Assembly (NCBI RefSeq): GCF_014041995.1 | Contig: NZ_CP059492.1 | Span: 868,001 to 932,000, forward strand | DNA length: 64,000 nucleotides | Direction: 5' to 3' | Source: Changpingibacter yushuensis | Lineage (GTDB): Bacteria; Actinomycetota; Actinomycetes; Actinomycetales; Actinomycetaceae | Part shown: one piece after another, positions 63,064-64,000 of the stretch | How the letters are laid out: each line of letters opens with the position of its first letter | Position numbering within the stretch: position 1 is the stretch's first letter | Position numbers and translations under genes: made by a program | Notes under the pieces: model-generated | Told to the model about the DNA's origin: nothing | Seen by the model: the letters and a program-made list of their open reading frames with translations, nothing else | The model's database searches: none

Positions 63064-64000
63064 TTAAGTGGTCGGCTCAATGTCGCTCTGCTCTATGGGG
63101 TCGGCACTCGGAACAGGCAGCGGATTTTGCCTACTGGACTCATCACTGCCTGACTCTCGACCCTGCTGAGGGGCATCTGCGGCGGCGGGGTTGTCAGCTG
63201 CTTCTTGCGTCGCCTTTGCTTCTGCTTTTGCTTCTGCCTCTGCTTTGTCCTTTTGTGCCTTCCATTCTTGGTAGGCACGGTCCCGGTTTTCCGACGCCTT
63301 GATGAGAGAACGTCTTCCCATGACCATAGCACCCGTGGCAACGCTTGCGGGGATAATTGCGGGAGACATGGACACGGCCACAGCGGCACCGGCACCGATG
63401 GCCGCATACTTGCCGCCCTTCTTCAGAACCTTTCCTGCCGCCGAGACAGGATGTTGCATCGTGTAGTTGATGCCGGTGGAAGCAAGAGTGCGAAGATCCT
63501 TGCTCGTGGTTGCCGCGTAGGACCGAGCCTTCGTTAAGCCTGCGCTCGCCTTGTGTCCAATAGCCGATGCAACACCCTTGCTCGTCTCGACTGGGTGCAT
63601 GGTGGCTGTCTTCGCGCGGGTGAAGGTCGAGCGGGTGGCACCCCATGCGGACGTGGCCATCGCACCTGCTGAACCGGCTCCTGCTGCCAGTGTGGCAAGA
63701 CGGCGTTCACGGTTGGTTGCGCCCACGTGGCCCTCGTCCCACTCATTCATCCGCTCACTCATGCCCTTCTTGAACGTGCCGGTGAGTCCGTGGGCGCGCG
63801 TCGTGACGCCATCAACCTCCTTATCGGCGGAGATGGACTCGAGGGCTTCCTTCTTCTCGGCGCGGTCTTTGCGGGCGTGTTCCATGCGCTCATGGAAGGA
63901 GAGAGGCTTCTCATCGGTCGTGGGGGCCTCGCGTCCGATTGTGGGGACTTTGTGGGCGCCGCTACCACGCTTGTCCTGCTGGTCGGAGTTCCCCAACTTG
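63064..64000 (-). CDS. Hypothetical Ala/Lys-rich membrane-associated protein, 5' end outside the window
   Basis: At least 311 codons, open to the window edge; a TTG at 63996 might be a start but the frame continues upstream. An N-terminal charged part (HERMEHARKDRAEKKEALES), a middle with Ala/Gly-rich hydrophobic stretches (ATLAAGAGSAGAMATSAWGA; AAIGAGAAVAVSMSPAIIPA) and a long acidic/Ala-rich disordered tail. No family recognised. Position in a mobile element suggests a conjugation-associated or structural protein, without proof. Confidence 0.65.
   Translation of the reverse strand, partial: KLGNSDQQDKRGSGAHKVPTIGREAPTTDEKPLSFHERMEHARKDRAEKKEALESISADKEVDGVTTRAHGLTGTFKKGMSERMNEWDEGHVGATNRERRLATLAAGAGSAGAMATSAWGATRSTFTRAKTATMHPVETSKGVASAIGHKASAGLTKARSYAATTSKDLRTLASTGINYTMQHPVSAAGKVLKKGGKYAAIGAGAAVAVSMSPAIIPASVATGAMVMGRRSLIKASENRDRAYQEWKAQKDKAEAEAKAEAKATQEAADNPAAADAPQQGRESGSDESSRQNPLPVPSADPIEQSDIEPTT

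Overview
The window is a high-GC Gram-positive (actinobacterial) chromosome segment. Evidence: a DUF3117 and a DUF3107 small protein, an AdnA/AdnB-type helicase-nuclease pair in place of RecBCD, a prfB-ftsE-ftsX-M23 peptidase-smpB-ssrA block, frequent GTG starts and moderate-to-high GC. The gene set fits Actinomycetaceae (Trueperella/Arcanobacterium-like); that assignment is inference, not something one sequence motif proves.

Core chromosome, 1-43.9 kb. It begins inside folD, followed by an exonuclease III, a YihY/BrkB membrane protein and a mannose-1-phosphate guanylyltransferase. Then comes a nucleoside salvage locus: a BMP-type binding lipoprotein, an ABC ATPase, two permeases, cytidine deaminase, thymidine phosphorylase and deoxyribose-phosphate aldolase on the + strand. 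Purine nucleoside phosphorylase and a phosphopentomutase/phosphoglucomutase-type enzyme converge on it from the - strand. Together they can import nucleosides, cleave them and route the sugar phosphate to central metabolism. dapE, a LOG-family protein and DUF3117 follow. Two insertion sequences, one nested in the terminal repeat of the other, separate these from an O-methyltransferase, Mrp, DUF1003, an MgtE-N/CBS protein and aminopeptidase P. Next are a PHP phosphoesterase, MarC, a HAD hydrolase, a DEAD-box helicase, DUF3107, the AdnA/AdnB pair, an APH-fold kinase, and the RF2/division/trans-translation block.

Mobile element, 44.25 kb to the window end. A tyrosine recombinase lies just downstream of the tmRNA 3' end, which is the likely attachment site. 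It is followed by an adenine-type DNA methyltransferase, a 1050-residue primase/helicase-like protein, a 1.3 kb gene-free stretch dense in short repeats (probable replication origin), and, after an inserted transposon, a sliding-clamp-like protein and two unrecognised proteins. The second attachment site is not in the window.

Composite transposon, 51.35-61.33 kb. A complete IS1380-family copy on the left and a 418-bp remnant of the same IS on the right enclose a very GC-rich arsenic cluster: arsR divergent from arsD-arsA-MFS-aminotransferase-TauE/SafE-arsM. The outer ends are flanked by the same 4 bp (TTAG), so the whole 10 kb appears to have moved as one unit. No ArsB, Acr3 or ArsC is present, arsM is cut by the IS end, and a frameshifted IS5-type element sits next to arsR.

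Other patterns: several intergenic spacers carry tandem repeats with a period of about 21-25 bp, and no tRNA, rRNA or CRISPR array was found.
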